Source: Sinanaerobacter sp. ZZT-01 (GTDB taxonomy: Bacteria > Bacillota > Clostridia > Peptostreptococcales > Anaerovoracaceae). From it: a DNA stretch of 64,000 nt. Positions 12,518 through 21,379 of this stretch are shown here, in pieces. The notes below the pieces were generated by a model that had not been told where the DNA came from, searched no databases, and saw only the letters and a program-made list of their open reading frames with translations. Position 1 is the stretch's first letter, and the number at the start of each line of letters is the position of its first letter. The translations under genes were made by a program, and so were the position numbers. The stretch is taken from the NCBI RefSeq assembly GCF_035621135.1, contig NZ_CP141728.1, forward strand, positions 1,860,001 to 1,924,000, written 5' to 3'.

Positions 12518-13429
12518 ATGGTAAAAGTAGCAAGTGTACGGTTTAAAACAGCCGGTAAAGTATATTATTTTGACCCGGATGGGTTAGAACTCTCTAAGGA
12601 TGACCATGTTATCGTTGAGACTGCAAGAGGAATGGAATATGGTACTTTAATAGCGGAGATCAAAGAAGTAAAAGAAGAAGAATTGGTTCAACCTCTGAAA
12701 AAAATTATTCGTCTTGCTGATGAAAAAGATGCAGAAGTCCATGTGGAAAATCAAAAGAAAAAAGAAAGAGCTATGAAGCTTTGCCAAGAAAAGGTGGACA
12801 AGCATAAGCTTGTGATGAAGCTGATTGATGTGGAATATACATTTGATAATAGTAAAATAATATTTTACTTTACTGCGGACGGAAGAGTTGACTTTCGTGA
12901 GCTAGTAAAAGATTTAGCCGGTGTGTTTAAGATGCGAATTGAATTAAGACAAATCGGCGTACGTGATGAAGCGAAGATGATGGGAGGAATCGGCAGCTGC
13001 GGGAAAGCTCTTTGCTGCCATTCATGGCTTCCGGAATTTGAACCAGTATCTATTAAGATGGCGAAAGTTCAAAACTTGTCCTTGAATCCAACGAAAATTT
13101 CAGGCATTTGTGGACGATTGATGTGTTGCTTGAAATTTGAGAATGATGTATACAACGAATTGAAAAGAGGAATGCCGGATATTGGTGAACGCATTAAAAC
13201 AGAAGATGGTATGGCGCTTGTTGTTGACTGCAATATTTTAGAAAATAAAATTAAAACACGCTTGGTTGTTGAGGAAAAATCTGCGGATAAACCAGAAAAG
13301 CTTTCGACAGATTTCTATTTCTACAAAAAAGAACAAATCCGCAGGGTAGATACAAAACGCCGAAAGGAAAAGGATGAAGATATCGATCCATCCTTGTTGG
13401 CAGAAATTAAGGAATTGCTAGAGGATTAA
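12518..13429 (+). CDS. ricT: PSP1-domain protein RicT (YaaT)
   Basis: It is a 303-residue homologue of B. subtilis YaaT. That protein forms an iron-sulfur complex with YlbF and YmcA which directs RNase Y mRNA maturation and supports sporulation and biofilm formation. The PSP1 domain covers about residues 60-240. Six cysteines, C161, C166-C167, C198 and C203-C204, lie in the motifs 'GSCGKALCCHSWLP' and 'GICGRLMCCLKFE'; these are the iron-sulfur ligands in the family. A Lys/Glu-rich C-terminus follows. GGAGG precedes the ATG, and the next gene starts 3 nt after the stop. Confidence 0.95.
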   Translation: MVKVASVRFKTAGKVYYFDPDGLELSKDDHVIVETARGMEYGTLIAEIKEVKEEELVQPLKKIIRLADEKDAEVHVENQKKKERAMKLCQEKVDKHKLVMKLIDVEYTFDNSKIIFYFTADGRVDFRELVKDLAGVFKMRIELRQIGVRDEAKMMGGIGSCGKALCCHSWLPEFEPVSIKMAKVQNLSLNPTKISGICGRLMCCLKFENDVYNELKRGMPDIGERIKTEDGMALVVDCNILENKIKTRLVVEEKSADKPEKLSTDFYFYKKEQIRRVDTKRRKEKDEDIDPSLLAEIKELLED

Positions 13430-13432
13430 AGA

Positions 13433-14179
13433 ATGGAAAATTCGCATCAGCTAATGCAAGGTGAAAGAATTGATGAAATCGGTTTTGGAAAGCTTTGTTT
13501 GATCCAAGAGCCACAAACTTTCTGCTATGGAATTGATTCTGTACTTCTAGCATCATATGCAAAAGTAAAAAGAGGGAGTAACGTATGTGATCTGGGAACG
13601 GGAACTGGCATCATACCTTTAATTTTGAGTCATAAGACAGAGGCATCAACAATTTGGGGAATTGAAGTGCAGGCAGATTCTTACCAAAGAGCGGTGAGAA
13701 ATGTTGAACTGAATCAATTATCAGATCGCTTGCGTATATTACACAGTGATGTGTTAGATACAAAACACTATTTTAAGAAGGGTAGTTTTGATGTAGTTGT
13801 ATCCAACCCTCCATATATGGGTAATGCAAACGGATTAAAGAATGTAGACGAGAAAAAAAAAATTGCGCGCCACGAGACTTCCGCAGGATTAGAAGATTTT
13901 ATCTCTGCCGCAGCTTATTTACTTAAAGATAAAGGCGATTTTTATTTGGTGCATCGTCCAAGCCGTTTAGTAGATATCTGTCACTTGGGGAGAAATTATC
14001 GTTTGGAGCCAAAGCGTATTCGCTTTGTATGTCCAAGCTATCGGAAGAAACCGAATATCTTATTAACACACTTTGTAAAATATGGAAGACCGGAATTAAA
14101 GTTTGAAGAGCCTCTGTTTGTATATGAGGAAGATGGAAGCTATACAGAAGAAATTTTGAAAATTTACGAACGTAAGTGA
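13433..14179 (+). CDS. tRNA1(Val) A37 N6-methyltransferase-like protein
   Basis: This Rossmann-fold SAM-dependent methyltransferase has 248 residues. The SAM loop DLGTGTGI is at 53-60 and the amino-methyltransferase motif NPPY is at 125-128. The YfiC/TrmN6 (YabB) family methylates the N6 of adenine 37 in a valine tRNA. The equivalent B. subtilis gene, yabB, also lies just downstream of yaaT. It starts 3 nt after ricT, so translation is probably coupled. The exact RNA substrate is inferred from family and neighbours. Confidence 0.9.
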   Translation: MENSHQLMQGERIDEIGFGKLCLIQEPQTFCYGIDSVLLASYAKVKRGSNVCDLGTGTGIIPLILSHKTEASTIWGIEVQADSYQRAVRNVELNQLSDRLRILHSDVLDTKHYFKKGSFDVVVSNPPYMGNANGLKNVDEKKKIARHETSAGLEDFISAAAYLLKDKGDFYLVHRPSRLVDICHLGRNYRLEPKRIRFVCPSYRKKPNILLTHFVKYGRPELKFEEPLFVYEEDGSYTEEILKIYERK

Positions 14180-14185
14180 AAATAA

Positions 14186-14216
14186 AAAAACTCGTTTTTA
14201 ACGAGTTTTTTTTATT
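14186..14216. terminator. Bidirectional terminator between trmN6-like gene and abrB
   Basis: Stem AACTCGTT (14189-14196), loop TTT, AACGAGTT (14200-14207), followed by T and preceded by A. It serves the convergent genes on both strands. Confidence 0.9.
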
Positions 14217-14219
14217 GCT

Positions 14220-14462
14220 TTATAATGCTTTTAATTCCTTTATACAGTTTGAACATACATTTTTATCATGTACTCGCTGAACATCCTTTGCATTACCACA
14301 AAAAACGCAAGCTGGTTCATATTTTTTTAATAAGATATAGTCACCATCTACATAAATCTCAATCGGATCTTTAATTTCAATATTTAGAGTTCTTCTTAAT
14401 TCGATAGGGAGTACGATACGTCCCAATTCGTCGACTTTACGAACAATGCCTGTTGCTTTCAT
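14220..14462 (-). CDS. abrB: AbrB-family transition-state regulator
   Basis: This 80-residue DNA-binding protein has a swapped-hairpin AbrB domain at 1-50, opening with 'MKATGIVRKVDELGRIVLP', nearly identical to B. subtilis AbrB. The C-terminal part differs from AbrB and holds two CxxC pairs (C52/C55 and C70/C73) that could bind zinc. In Firmicutes such proteins repress post-exponential and sporulation genes. The start has GAGGGGG upstream and a clear promoter at 14507-14535. It lies next to spmAB, but no target sites can be read here. Confidence 0.93.
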   Translation of the reverse strand: MKATGIVRKVDELGRIVLPIELRRTLNIEIKDPIEIYVDGDYILLKKYEPACVFCGNAKDVQRVHDKNVCSNCIKELKAL

Positions 14463-14506
14463 AATAATTCCCCCTCGCTAGATTTATTCCAAAAAAGATA
14501 TACCTA

Positions 14507-14535
14507 ATATTAACATTTTGGAAAATAATAGTCAA
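14507..14535 (-). promoter_or_regulatory. Promoter of abrB
   Basis: On the minus strand, TTGACT (14535-14530), a 17-nt spacer and TAATAT (14512-14507). Confidence 0.65.
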
Positions 14536-14539
14536 CCTG

Positions 14540-14866
14540 TTATTTCTTTTGCTTTATTAACAGGTTTTTCAAAGATGCTAAAGCATTTGTTAAATTTGTT
14601 ACTGCGGAAACGGTACTCTGATTATTTTTCAATATATCGGTGACCATAGATATAGAGGTGCTGACATCCGATACCATTTTTTTTGCTTCTTCTGCACCCT
14701 CTGCTGCAACACCGGAAGCAACCTCGATATCTTGAAGAATTTTTGCCAAAGATTTGGCGGAAGGAATTAAGTTTTTTACAAATAAGATGCAGTAAAATAG
14801 AAGAAGGATAATTCCAAGTCCAATCAATATCATACCCGCATCACCGAGAGTAATTGTTGTATTCAT
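14540..14866 (-). CDS. Membrane-anchored coiled-coil protein (DUF948-like), function unknown
   Basis: This 108-residue protein has one transmembrane helix at about 10-32. An Ala/Ser/Val-rich helical stretch (about 40-108) follows, with heptad-like spacing and repeated Val-Ser-Thr segments. This is the layout of the DUF948 / YtxG type of small stress or envelope proteins, but I cannot confirm the family. The ATG at 14866 has GGAGC upstream on the minus strand; a longer frame to 14902 lacks a good site. It is divergent from spmA and lies upstream of abrB on the same strand. Confidence 0.65.
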   Translation of the reverse strand: MNTTITLGDAGMILIGLGIILLLFYCILFVKNLIPSAKSLAKILQDIEVASGVAAEGAEEAKKMVSDVSTSISMVTDILKNNQSTVSAVTNLTNALASLKNLLIKQKK

Positions 14867-15024
14867 TTTTTTGCTCCATTTCTCTTTCAAAAATTTTATC
14901 AAGTAGATTATGCTTTCCTTTATTATCGCCTAGTCTTCCAATTTTTACAACATTTTTTTTGAAGTATCTGCATAGGATTTCTAATAGTACTCCATATAAA
15001 AGAGGAAAAGAGGCAACGTTAAAA

Positions 15025-15603
15025 ATGATGAATTATATTTGGGTAGGTATGCTGATGCTGGGAATTTTATTTGCCGGTATTACAGGGCATTTTAGTGAAT
15101 TTTCAGACGGATTAATGGAAAGTTGTACCAAAGCGATTGAATTTGTGATCGGCTTAGCCGGTATTATGGCAGTATGGAGTGGAATTATGAATATCGGGAA
15201 AAAAACAGGATTGATGGATGCTGCTGCAAAGATTACACAGCCGTTTATCCGATTGCTTTTTCCAAAAGAGAGAAATAATGAGACGATTGCTGCAATTTTA
15301 ATGAGCTTTTCTGCTAATATATTCGGGGCAGGCAATAGTGCAACTGTTTTTTCTCTTCAGGCAATGACGTTACTTGATAAGGAGAATCGATATAGAGAAA
15401 GAGCCAGTAACGCAATGTGTATGTTTGTTGTAGTCAATATGAACATGGTACAGCTAATTCCAATTACTGTTTTAAAAATTCGAAAAGATACCGGTTCTGC
15501 TCTGCCTGAGAGCATAATCGTACCAGGGATTATTGTTGGCTTTGTAACAATGCTGTTAGGTATTTTCCTTTGTAAGATTTGCGAAAGGAAGGATCGGGAA
15601 TGA
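15025..15603 (+). CDS. spmA: Spore maturation protein A
   Basis: It is an integral membrane protein of 192 residues of the nucleoside-recognition (Gate) domain family. In Bacillus and Clostridium it acts with SpmB in spore-core dehydration and heat resistance. The Gate region 'SANIFGAGNSATVFSLQAM' is intact. About five membrane segments are visible. Paired ATGs at 15025 and 15028 follow a GAGG. The open frame runs further upstream but is low-complexity and without a start signal. The stop codon TGA overlaps the ATG of spmB by 4 bases, so the two are translationally coupled. Confidence 0.95.
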   Translation: MMNYIWVGMLMLGILFAGITGHFSEFSDGLMESCTKAIEFVIGLAGIMAVWSGIMNIGKKTGLMDAAAKITQPFIRLLFPKERNNETIAAILMSFSANIFGAGNSATVFSLQAMTLLDKENRYRERASNAMCMFVVVNMNMVQLIPITVLKIRKDTGSALPESIIVPGIIVGFVTMLLGIFLCKICERKDRE

Positions 15604-16127
15604 ATTCCGTATTAAATACGTTGTCTATACTTTTTATTCCGGCTATGCTCACTTTTATTCTTGGATATGGCATGATAAAAAGAGCACCGATTTACGATTA
15701 TTTTATCGAAGGAGCAAAAGAGGGATTGCAGTCAGCGGTAGAAATACTTCCTTTTATTATAGCGATTTTTGTTGGGATTGAATCTCTAGTTTCTTCAGGA
15801 GCAATGGATTTTTTTGAAAATCTAATGAGACCATTGTTCGAGCGATTAGGGATACCTGAAGGGCTGATTTCATTAATTTTGCTTCGTCCAGTTTCAGGGA
15901 GCGGAGCATTGGTTAATCTACAACAGGTATTAGAATCATCCGGAGCAGACGGTCTTACAGGAAGAGCAGCATCGGTAATGATGGGCAGCTGCGAAACAAT
16001 TTTTTATGTTTTGGCATTATATTTTGGCGTCACAAAGGTAAAACAAATACGTCATGCATTGCCAGTGGGAATTATTACATATATCGCCGGTGTTTTTTTG
16101 TCTGTTTGGATTTGTTCGTATATTTAA
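15600..16127 (+). CDS. spmB: Spore maturation protein B
   Basis: This 175-residue membrane protein has the second Gate domain and works with SpmA during spore-core dehydration. Visible marks are 'LRPVSGSGALVNLQQVL' and 'MMGSCETIFYVLALYFG', both typical. The start is the ATG overlapping the spmA stop, with AAGGAAGG 10 nt upstream. A hairpin terminator follows at 16158-16220. The presence of both genes supports spore formation or recent loss of it. Confidence 0.95.
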   Translation: MNSVLNTLSILFIPAMLTFILGYGMIKRAPIYDYFIEGAKEGLQSAVEILPFIIAIFVGIESLVSSGAMDFFENLMRPLFERLGIPEGLISLILLRPVSGSGALVNLQQVLESSGADGLTGRAASVMMGSCETIFYVLALYFGVTKVKQIRHALPVGIITYIAGVFLSVWICSYI

Positions 16128-16157
16128 TTTGAAATATGTTTAGAATATAATTAAAGA

Positions 16158-16220
16158 AAAGAGGCCATCGAAATATGTTTTTTGTCCCCCTTTAGCATAG
16201 AATATGGCCTCTTTCTTTTT
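16158..16220 (+). terminator. Terminator after spmB
   Basis: Arms AAAGAGGCCAT (16158-16168) and ATGGCCTCTTT (16204-16214) enclose a 35-nt loop, followed by CTTTTTG. The rest of the 16128-16449 gap holds the murA promoter and AT-rich sequence. Confidence 0.75.
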
Positions 16221-16331
16221 GTTTTAGGAAGTTATTATTTTTATAGGTATAAAAGCGTCTTAAAAAAATAATTTTGTCAAAAAAATAGAGAATTACTTTT
16301 ACATTTTCTTTACAGTTTCATGCTAATTTTT

Positions 16332-16360
16332 TTGACAAGCCATTTAAAAATGGGTATAAT
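16332..16360 (+). promoter_or_regulatory. Promoter of murA
   Basis: Perfect consensus: TTGACA at 16332-16337, a 17-nt spacer and TATAAT at 16355-16360. The spacer contains the palindrome CCATTTAAAAATGG. Confidence 0.9.
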
Positions 16361-16449
16361 AATCAAAGACATAAGGAAATTATGATGAAAATCTTTGGGA
16401 ATATATTTTGAATTAAGATAAAATTATTTAAATATTTTGGAGGAAATCA

Positions 16450-17712
16450 GTGGCAAAATTTTTAGTTGATAAATCAGGCGCTCTTAATGGTGAAGTGGAA
16501 ATCAGTGGATCGAAGAATGCTGTTTTGCCAATAATGGCAGCGACGATTTTAACAGATGAGAAATGTGAGATTTCTGATGTACCGGCTTTGAGAGATGTGG
16601 ATGTGATGTGCAAGTTATTACAAAGCGTTGGTGCAATCGTATCAGATTGTTATATAGAAAAAAGTATTTATGTTGAAACAAAAGAAATTATTGCAGAAGA
16701 AGCCCCATACGAATTGGTTAAGAGGATGAGAGCCTCCATTTTGGTTATGGGGCCGCTTCTTGCTCGGACGGGAAAGGCAAGGATATCTCTTCCGGGGGGA
16801 TGTGCGATTGGTGCAAGACCAATTGAGCTACACTTAAAGGGTTTTCGTATTTTAGGTGCAAAGATTGTAGAGGGCCACGGCTACGTAGAGGCGACGGTGG
16901 ACAAGCTTGTAGGTGGAAAAGTATATTTAGATTTTCCAAGTGTAGGCGCAACGGAAAATATTATGATGGCTGCTACTTTGGCGGAAGGTGTGACCATTAT
17001 TGAAAATGCGGCAGAAGAACCGGAAATTGTTGATTTAGCAAATTTTTTGAATAAGATGGGAGCTAAAATCAAGGGAGCCGGGACGGATACAATAAAAATT
17101 GAAGGTGTAAAAAATCTGCATGGAACGAAACATGCAATTATTCCCGATCGGATTGAAACGGGAACTTTTATGGTTGCAGCAGCGATCACGAGAGGCAATA
17201 TATTAATTAAGAATGTGGTTCCGGACCATGTAAAGCCAGTGATTGCAAAGCTCGTAGAATGTGGTGTGGAAATTGAAGATGGAGACGAAGGAATGCGGGT
17301 TCGCGGAGATATTCGTCCATTGATTGCAACCGATATTAAAACTATGCCATATCCGGGATTTCCTACGGATATGCAGTCTTTATTTATGTCATTTCTTACA
17401 ACCGTTGAGGGAACAAGCGTGGTGATTGAAACGGTATTTGAAAACCGTTATATGCATGTAGGCGAACTGAATCGAATGGGTGCAAATATTAAGGTTGAAG
17501 GAAAGAGTGCCTTGATACAAGGGAAAAGAGAGCTTCAAGGAGCACAGGTTATTTCCACGGACTTACGAGCAGGAGCTGCTTTAGTTCTTGCAGGATTAAT
17601 GGCCGAAGGAACAACAGAAGTTTCCGAAATTTATCATATAGAAAGAGGCTATTCTTTCTTTATGGAAAAACTTCGAAAATTGGGAGCGAAGATTACAAGA
17701 ATTGAAGATTAA
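16450..17712 (+). CDS. murA: UDP-N-acetylglucosamine 1-carboxyvinyltransferase
   Basis: It joins enolpyruvate from PEP to UDP-GlcNAc, the first committed step of peptidoglycan synthesis and the fosfomycin target. The protein has 420 residues. The substrate-binding 'SGSKNAVLP' is at 19-27 and the active-site cysteine is C118 in 'LPGGCAIGARPIE'. The Cys is kept, so the enzyme should be fosfomycin-sensitive at this site. It starts with GTG, placed by GGAGG upstream. Many Firmicutes carry two MurA copies. The link to spoIID matches the B. subtilis murAA-spoIID order. Confidence 0.97.
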   Translation: MAKFLVDKSGALNGEVEISGSKNAVLPIMAATILTDEKCEISDVPALRDVDVMCKLLQSVGAIVSDCYIEKSIYVETKEIIAEEAPYELVKRMRASILVMGPLLARTGKARISLPGGCAIGARPIELHLKGFRILGAKIVEGHGYVEATVDKLVGGKVYLDFPSVGATENIMMAATLAEGVTIIENAAEEPEIVDLANFLNKMGAKIKGAGTDTIKIEGVKNLHGTKHAIIPDRIETGTFMVAAAITRGNILIKNVVPDHVKPVIAKLVECGVEIEDGDEGMRVRGDIRPLIATDIKTMPYPGFPTDMQSLFMSFLTTVEGTSVVIETVFENRYMHVGELNRMGANIKVEGKSALIQGKRELQGAQVISTDLRAGAALVLAGLMAEGTTEVSEIYHIERGYSFFMEKLRKLGAKITRIED

Positions 17713-17738
17713 AGTATTTTTTGAATCCTTTAAGCATA

Positions 17739-17782
17739 GGTTTAGTAAGAAAAGTTTGTTTGAAAACTATTTTTACTAAACC
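17739..17782 (+). promoter_or_regulatory. Inverted repeat abutting the spoIID ribosome site
   Basis: GGTTTAGTAA (17739-17748) is a perfect inverse complement of TTACTAAACC (17773-17782). The second arm touches the GGAGG of spoIID. It could be a mild terminator for murA or a translational control hairpin. Confidence 0.5.
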
Positions 17783-17790
17783 GGAGGTGT

Positions 17791-18792
17791 ATGATGAGGG
17801 TTCGAAAAGTACAGCTGATAAAAATATCCACCATATTGTACTTTATGGTGGTTTTTTGTTTACTTCTACTACCATGCTTTCTAGTCGCGATTTATCCAAA
17901 AGAAAATAGAGGCGAATCAGTGCCTGAAAAAGTAGAATATGATCAAATGATTACTGTTTTTCGGACAGAAAGTGGACAAACGGAGCGCGTTTCATTGGAG
18001 GACTATGTTGCCGGAGTTGTAGCAGGGGAAATGCCATCCAGCTTTGAGATGGAGGCATTAAAGGCACAGGCGGTAGCAGCGAGAACTTATGCAATTTCTA
18101 AAATTCAACGAAGTGGTGACAGCGGCTTTCCAAAGGAGCATCCAATGGCAGCTCTTTGTGATTCCACACACTGTCAGGTATATCGTACTCCGAAAGAGCT
18201 GTTGGAGTTGAAATCAGAAGAATGGATGGAGTCGGGATGGGCTAAAATAAAAGAAGCTGCAGAAGAAACCAGAGGGCAGCTGATGTATTATCAGGGAAGC
18301 TTGGTTGAACAACCTTTGTTTCATTCTTCAAGTGGTGGAAAAACGGAAAACTCTGAGGATGTGTTTGTAGCAGCGGTTCCTTATCTGAGAAGTGTTGACA
18401 GCCCATATGAACAGGAAGCTACGCATCAGAGTGAGAAAACATTTTTCACTTGGGGTGAGTTTCAAAAAAAATTAAAGAGTGCTTATCCAAAGTCTAATTT
18501 TGGAACACTAAATGCAAATTCTATTAAGATCATAAGTCGGAGTCAAGGCGGCAGAGTTGAGAAAATCCAGGTGGGAAATGAAGTTTTAGAAGGTCGAAAT
18601 ATAAGAGATGCTTGCAATTTGTATTCTGCAAATTTTAATATAGAACGAAACAGCAGTGGCATTGAATTTACGACAATGGGCTATGGACACGGTGTTGGAA
18701 TGAGCCAATGGGGGGCAAATGGGATGGCAGAGAATGGATCTGATTATCGAGAAATTTTAACACATTATTATAGCGGTGTTGAAATCTATTAG
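17791..18792 (+). CDS. spoIID: Stage II sporulation protein D
   Basis: SpoIID is a membrane-anchored lytic transglycosylase of the engulfment machinery (SpoIID/SpoIIP/SpoIIM), acting on peptidoglycan in the mother cell. The protein has 333 residues. One N-terminal membrane helix spans about 12-34. The SpoIID domain begins with 'SLEDYVAGVVAGEMP', which contains the likely catalytic Glu80. H117, C123, H127 and C128 match the family's metal site, and 'GYGHGVGMSQWGA' lies near the C-terminus. GGAGG precedes the ATG. In Bacillus it is under sigma-E; I could not confirm such a promoter here. Confidence 0.96.
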   Translation: MMRVRKVQLIKISTILYFMVVFCLLLLPCFLVAIYPKENRGESVPEKVEYDQMITVFRTESGQTERVSLEDYVAGVVAGEMPSSFEMEALKAQAVAARTYAISKIQRSGDSGFPKEHPMAALCDSTHCQVYRTPKELLELKSEEWMESGWAKIKEAAEETRGQLMYYQGSLVEQPLFHSSSGGKTENSEDVFVAAVPYLRSVDSPYEQEATHQSEKTFFTWGEFQKKLKSAYPKSNFGTLNANSIKIISRSQGGRVEKIQVGNEVLEGRNIRDACNLYSANFNIERNSSGIEFTTMGYGHGVGMSQWGANGMAENGSDYREILTHYYSGVEIY

Positions 18793-18797
18793 ATGGA

Positions 18798-18844
18798 GTA
18801 CTAAAAAAACCTTGTAATCTCAGATTACAAGGTTTTTTTAGTAC
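18798..18844. terminator. Bidirectional terminator between spoIID and murC
   Basis: A perfect inverted repeat with 22-bp arms (18798-18819 and 18823-18844) and a 3-nt loop. The arms contain A7 and T7 tracts, so it ends transcripts from both sides. Confidence 0.95.
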
Positions 18845-18851
18845 AATTGAT

Positions 18852-20246
18852 TTAGAGTGTATCAGTATCCTTTTTCAACAGATCCTCTGCCACTTTATAA
18901 ATGTCACCGGCTCCCATAGTAAGAACTAAATCTTCTTTTTCGGCATTGTTAATTACGAAATTTGTGATTTCATCAAAATCTGAAATATAGTAGATTTCTT
19001 TATTTGGATATACTCTTTTAATTTCAGCAACCAGCTCTTTTGAACTAATCTTGTAAATATTCTTTTCTCTAGCCGCATAAATCTCTGCCATTACAACCTT
19101 ATCGGCATCATTAAAGGCTTCCGCAAATTCCTCGAATAAAGCGAGCGTTCTTGTATAGGTGTGAGGTTGGAATAAACACCAAAGATGATTGTGAGGAATG
19201 TTTTGTGCGGCCTTTAAAGTTGCTTTGATTTCCGTTGGGTGGTGTGCATAATCATCTACTATGCGAATCTTGTTTTTTGTGATGCCAATCACATCAAAAC
19301 GTCTCTGCGTTCCAGTATAGCTGTTTAGAGTAGAAACGATATCTTCGATTGAAACTCCGAGACTGTGACAGCAAGCAGCAGCTGCTAGACTGTTCGCTAT
19401 ATTATGTTCGCCGGGAACAGAAAGTTGCAGAGAGCCAAGATAATTATTTTGATGATAAAGATCATAAGAAGGCATTCCCAATGAATTAAATTTGATGTTT
19501 TCTGCATAATAATCACATTTGTCGTTAAATCCAAAAGTAAGAACCTTACATTCTAGATCATCTAGGACCGATTTAACAAAGGGATTTGCATCGTAAGCAA
19601 TGACAAGACCGTCCTTAGGAACTAATCTCGAAAAGCAATGAAACGATTTTACTATGTGCTCGATATCTTTAAAGTAATCTAAATGATCCGAATCAATATT
19701 TAATATGATTTCCACTTTTGGATATAAGCTTAAAAAGCTGTCCATATACTCACAGGCTTCCGTGACGAAATAATTGCTTTTTCCAATTTTGACGTTTCCA
19801 TCAAATTCAGATAAATTACCCCCGACTAAAATAGTCGGATCTTTTCTTGAATGTTCTAAAATAAGAGAAACCATTGAAGTCGTTGTTGTTTTTCCATGTG
19901 TCCCGGAGATAGCGATACTGGTTTCATAGTCGTTCATTAGCGCACCGAGAACTTCTGCCCTTGACGCAATGGTAATGTTTTGATCCATTGCTGCTTTTAG
20001 CTCCGGGTTTTCTTGTGAAACAGCTGCGGAGTAGATGACTAAGTCAATCCCTTCAATATTAGAAGCTTCATGTTGATAATAAATATGTGCTCCTAATGAT
20101 TGCAGTTTTTGTGTCAGGTCACTTTCTTTGATGTCAGAGCCGGACACTTTATAACCTTGTGCCAATAAAATTTCGGCAATTGCAGAAAGGCCGATTCCGC
20201 CGATTCCGATGCAGTGTACGTTTTTAAATTGAGATAGGTTGAGCAT
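18852..20246 (-). CDS. murC: UDP-N-acetylmuramate--L-alanine ligase
   Basis: It adds L-Ala to UDP-MurNAc with ATP, the first peptide step of peptidoglycan synthesis. The protein has 464 residues. The N-terminal UDP-binding loop is 'CIGIGGIGLSAIAEIL', the ATP loop is GTHGKTTTT (about 115-123), and 'VDDYAHHPTEIKATL' marks the C-terminal domain. The chosen ATG at 20246 has GGAGG 5 nt upstream; the ATG at 20258 is 4 codons earlier and lacks a good site. It is alone on the minus strand, divergent from purR, so the murA, spoIID and murC genes are clustered but not one operon. Confidence 0.96.
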   Translation of the reverse strand: MLNLSQFKNVHCIGIGGIGLSAIAEILLAQGYKVSGSDIKESDLTQKLQSLGAHIYYQHEASNIEGIDLVIYSAAVSQENPELKAAMDQNITIASRAEVLGALMNDYETSIAISGTHGKTTTTSMVSLILEHSRKDPTILVGGNLSEFDGNVKIGKSNYFVTEACEYMDSFLSLYPKVEIILNIDSDHLDYFKDIEHIVKSFHCFSRLVPKDGLVIAYDANPFVKSVLDDLECKVLTFGFNDKCDYYAENIKFNSLGMPSYDLYHQNNYLGSLQLSVPGEHNIANSLAAAACCHSLGVSIEDIVSTLNSYTGTQRRFDVIGITKNKIRIVDDYAHHPTEIKATLKAAQNIPHNHLWCLFQPHTYTRTLALFEEFAEAFNDADKVVMAEIYAAREKNIYKISSKELVAEIKRVYPNKEIYYISDFDEITNFVINNAEKEDLVLTMGAGDIYKVAEDLLKKDTDTL

Positions 20247-20453
20247 ATTCGCCTCCATATAAATAAATCCTTTCGGTTATTCATTCTATTCTTTAGAGCA
20301 TAAAATGTTTTCTCTTATTCTGCCAGCAGTTAAAATCACAGTCGCGATTTGATTCAGACCGGCACAATAGATACCTTTTTGATGAAATAAGCTGATTTTG
20401 TTTCGTATGTTCGTACTTATTATACCATAAACACCATAAAAGATGCTGTTAAT

Positions 20454-20482
20454 TTGACAAGTGAACAAAAAACAAATAGAAT
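20454..20482 (+). promoter_or_regulatory. Promoter of purR
   Basis: TTGACA at 20454-20459, a 17-nt spacer and TAGAAT at 20477-20482. It is 60 nt before the purR start, in the divergent region shared with murC. Confidence 0.75.
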
Positions 20483-20542
20483 CAAAATGCTGAATAAAAT
20501 CGAATTTATTTTCGAACGAGAAAATGACGGAGGACACCAAAT

Positions 20543-21355
20543 ATGAAACGAACAGAACGTGTAGGTGCGATGGTACATATTTTATGTCAAAATCCAAATA
20601 AAAGTTTTTCTTTAAATTATTTTTGTGATTTATTTCAGGCAGCGAAGTCTAGCATCAGCGAAGATGTGAGTGCAGCGAGAAAAGCAGTCGAATATACAGG
20701 ATTAGGAAAAATTGAAACGACGGCTGGTTCAAAGGGAGGCATTAAATATGTTCCGTGGATTTCACCGGCTGCAACCGAGGAATTGTTGGATGAATTGAAA
20801 GAGAAGCTTTCCGATAAGAGCCGCATTTTAGGCGGCGGTTTTTTATATACATCAGATATTATGTTTGATGCAGATTTAATTCGACGTGTTGGAGAAGTAT
20901 TTGCGAAAAAGTTTGTGGCATTAGATGCGGATTATGTCGTTACGATTGAAACAAAAGGAATTCCAGTTGCTTTAATGACAGCACATATGCTTAATTTGCC
21001 AATGGTTGTGATCCGAAGGGAAAGTAAAATTTCAGAAGGCTCTACAGTCAGTATCAATTATTTTTCCGGTTCAACTGAAAGAATACAGAAAATGTCTCTT
21101 GCGAAGAGAGCAGTAAAGCCTGGCACAAAGGCTATTATTGTTGATGATTTTATGAGGGCAGGCGGCAGTGTAAAAGGAATCAGTGACATGCTCAGAGAAT
21201 TTGAAGTGGAAATAGCTGGAGTAGGTGTTGTAATTGCAGCTATGGAACCAGAAAAAAAGAAGATCCAGAACTACTTTACTTTGCTTCATTTAGGGAAGGT
21301 AGATGAAGATTCTGGAAAAATTACGATAATGGGAAATGAGGAAATCTTGACGTAA
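20543..21355 (+). CDS. purR: PurR-type purine operon repressor
   Basis: It is a 270-residue repressor of the Bacillus PurR family, unrelated to E. coli PurR. A winged helix (1-70) is followed by a phosphoribosyltransferase-fold domain whose PRPP motif, IIVDDFMRAGG, is at 198-208. PRPP binding releases it from DNA in Bacillus, so it senses purine demand. It stands at the head of the conserved purR-spoVG-glmU-prs-pth-mfd order. The yabJ gene found between purR and spoVG in B. subtilis is absent here. GGAGG precedes the ATG. Confidence 0.95.
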   Translation: MKRTERVGAMVHILCQNPNKSFSLNYFCDLFQAAKSSISEDVSAARKAVEYTGLGKIETTAGSKGGIKYVPWISPAATEELLDELKEKLSDKSRILGGGFLYTSDIMFDADLIRRVGEVFAKKFVALDADYVVTIETKGIPVALMTAHMLNLPMVVIRRESKISEGSTVSINYFSGSTERIQKMSLAKRAVKPGTKAIIVDDFMRAGGSVKGISDMLREFEVEIAGVGVVIAAMEPEKKKIQNYFTLLHLGKVDEDSGKITIMGNEEILT

Positions 21356-21379
21356 TTTGGAAAATTGTGAGAAAAAAGG

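Noticed and set aside
20405-20520. Two CGAAC-like half sites near purR as PurBoxes
   Set aside because: They are about 100 bases apart instead of the 16-17 nt spacing of Bacillus PurBoxes, and matches are partial.
20286-20597. Minus-strand frame over the purR start
   Set aside because: It covers the purR promoter and start and has no homology I recognise.
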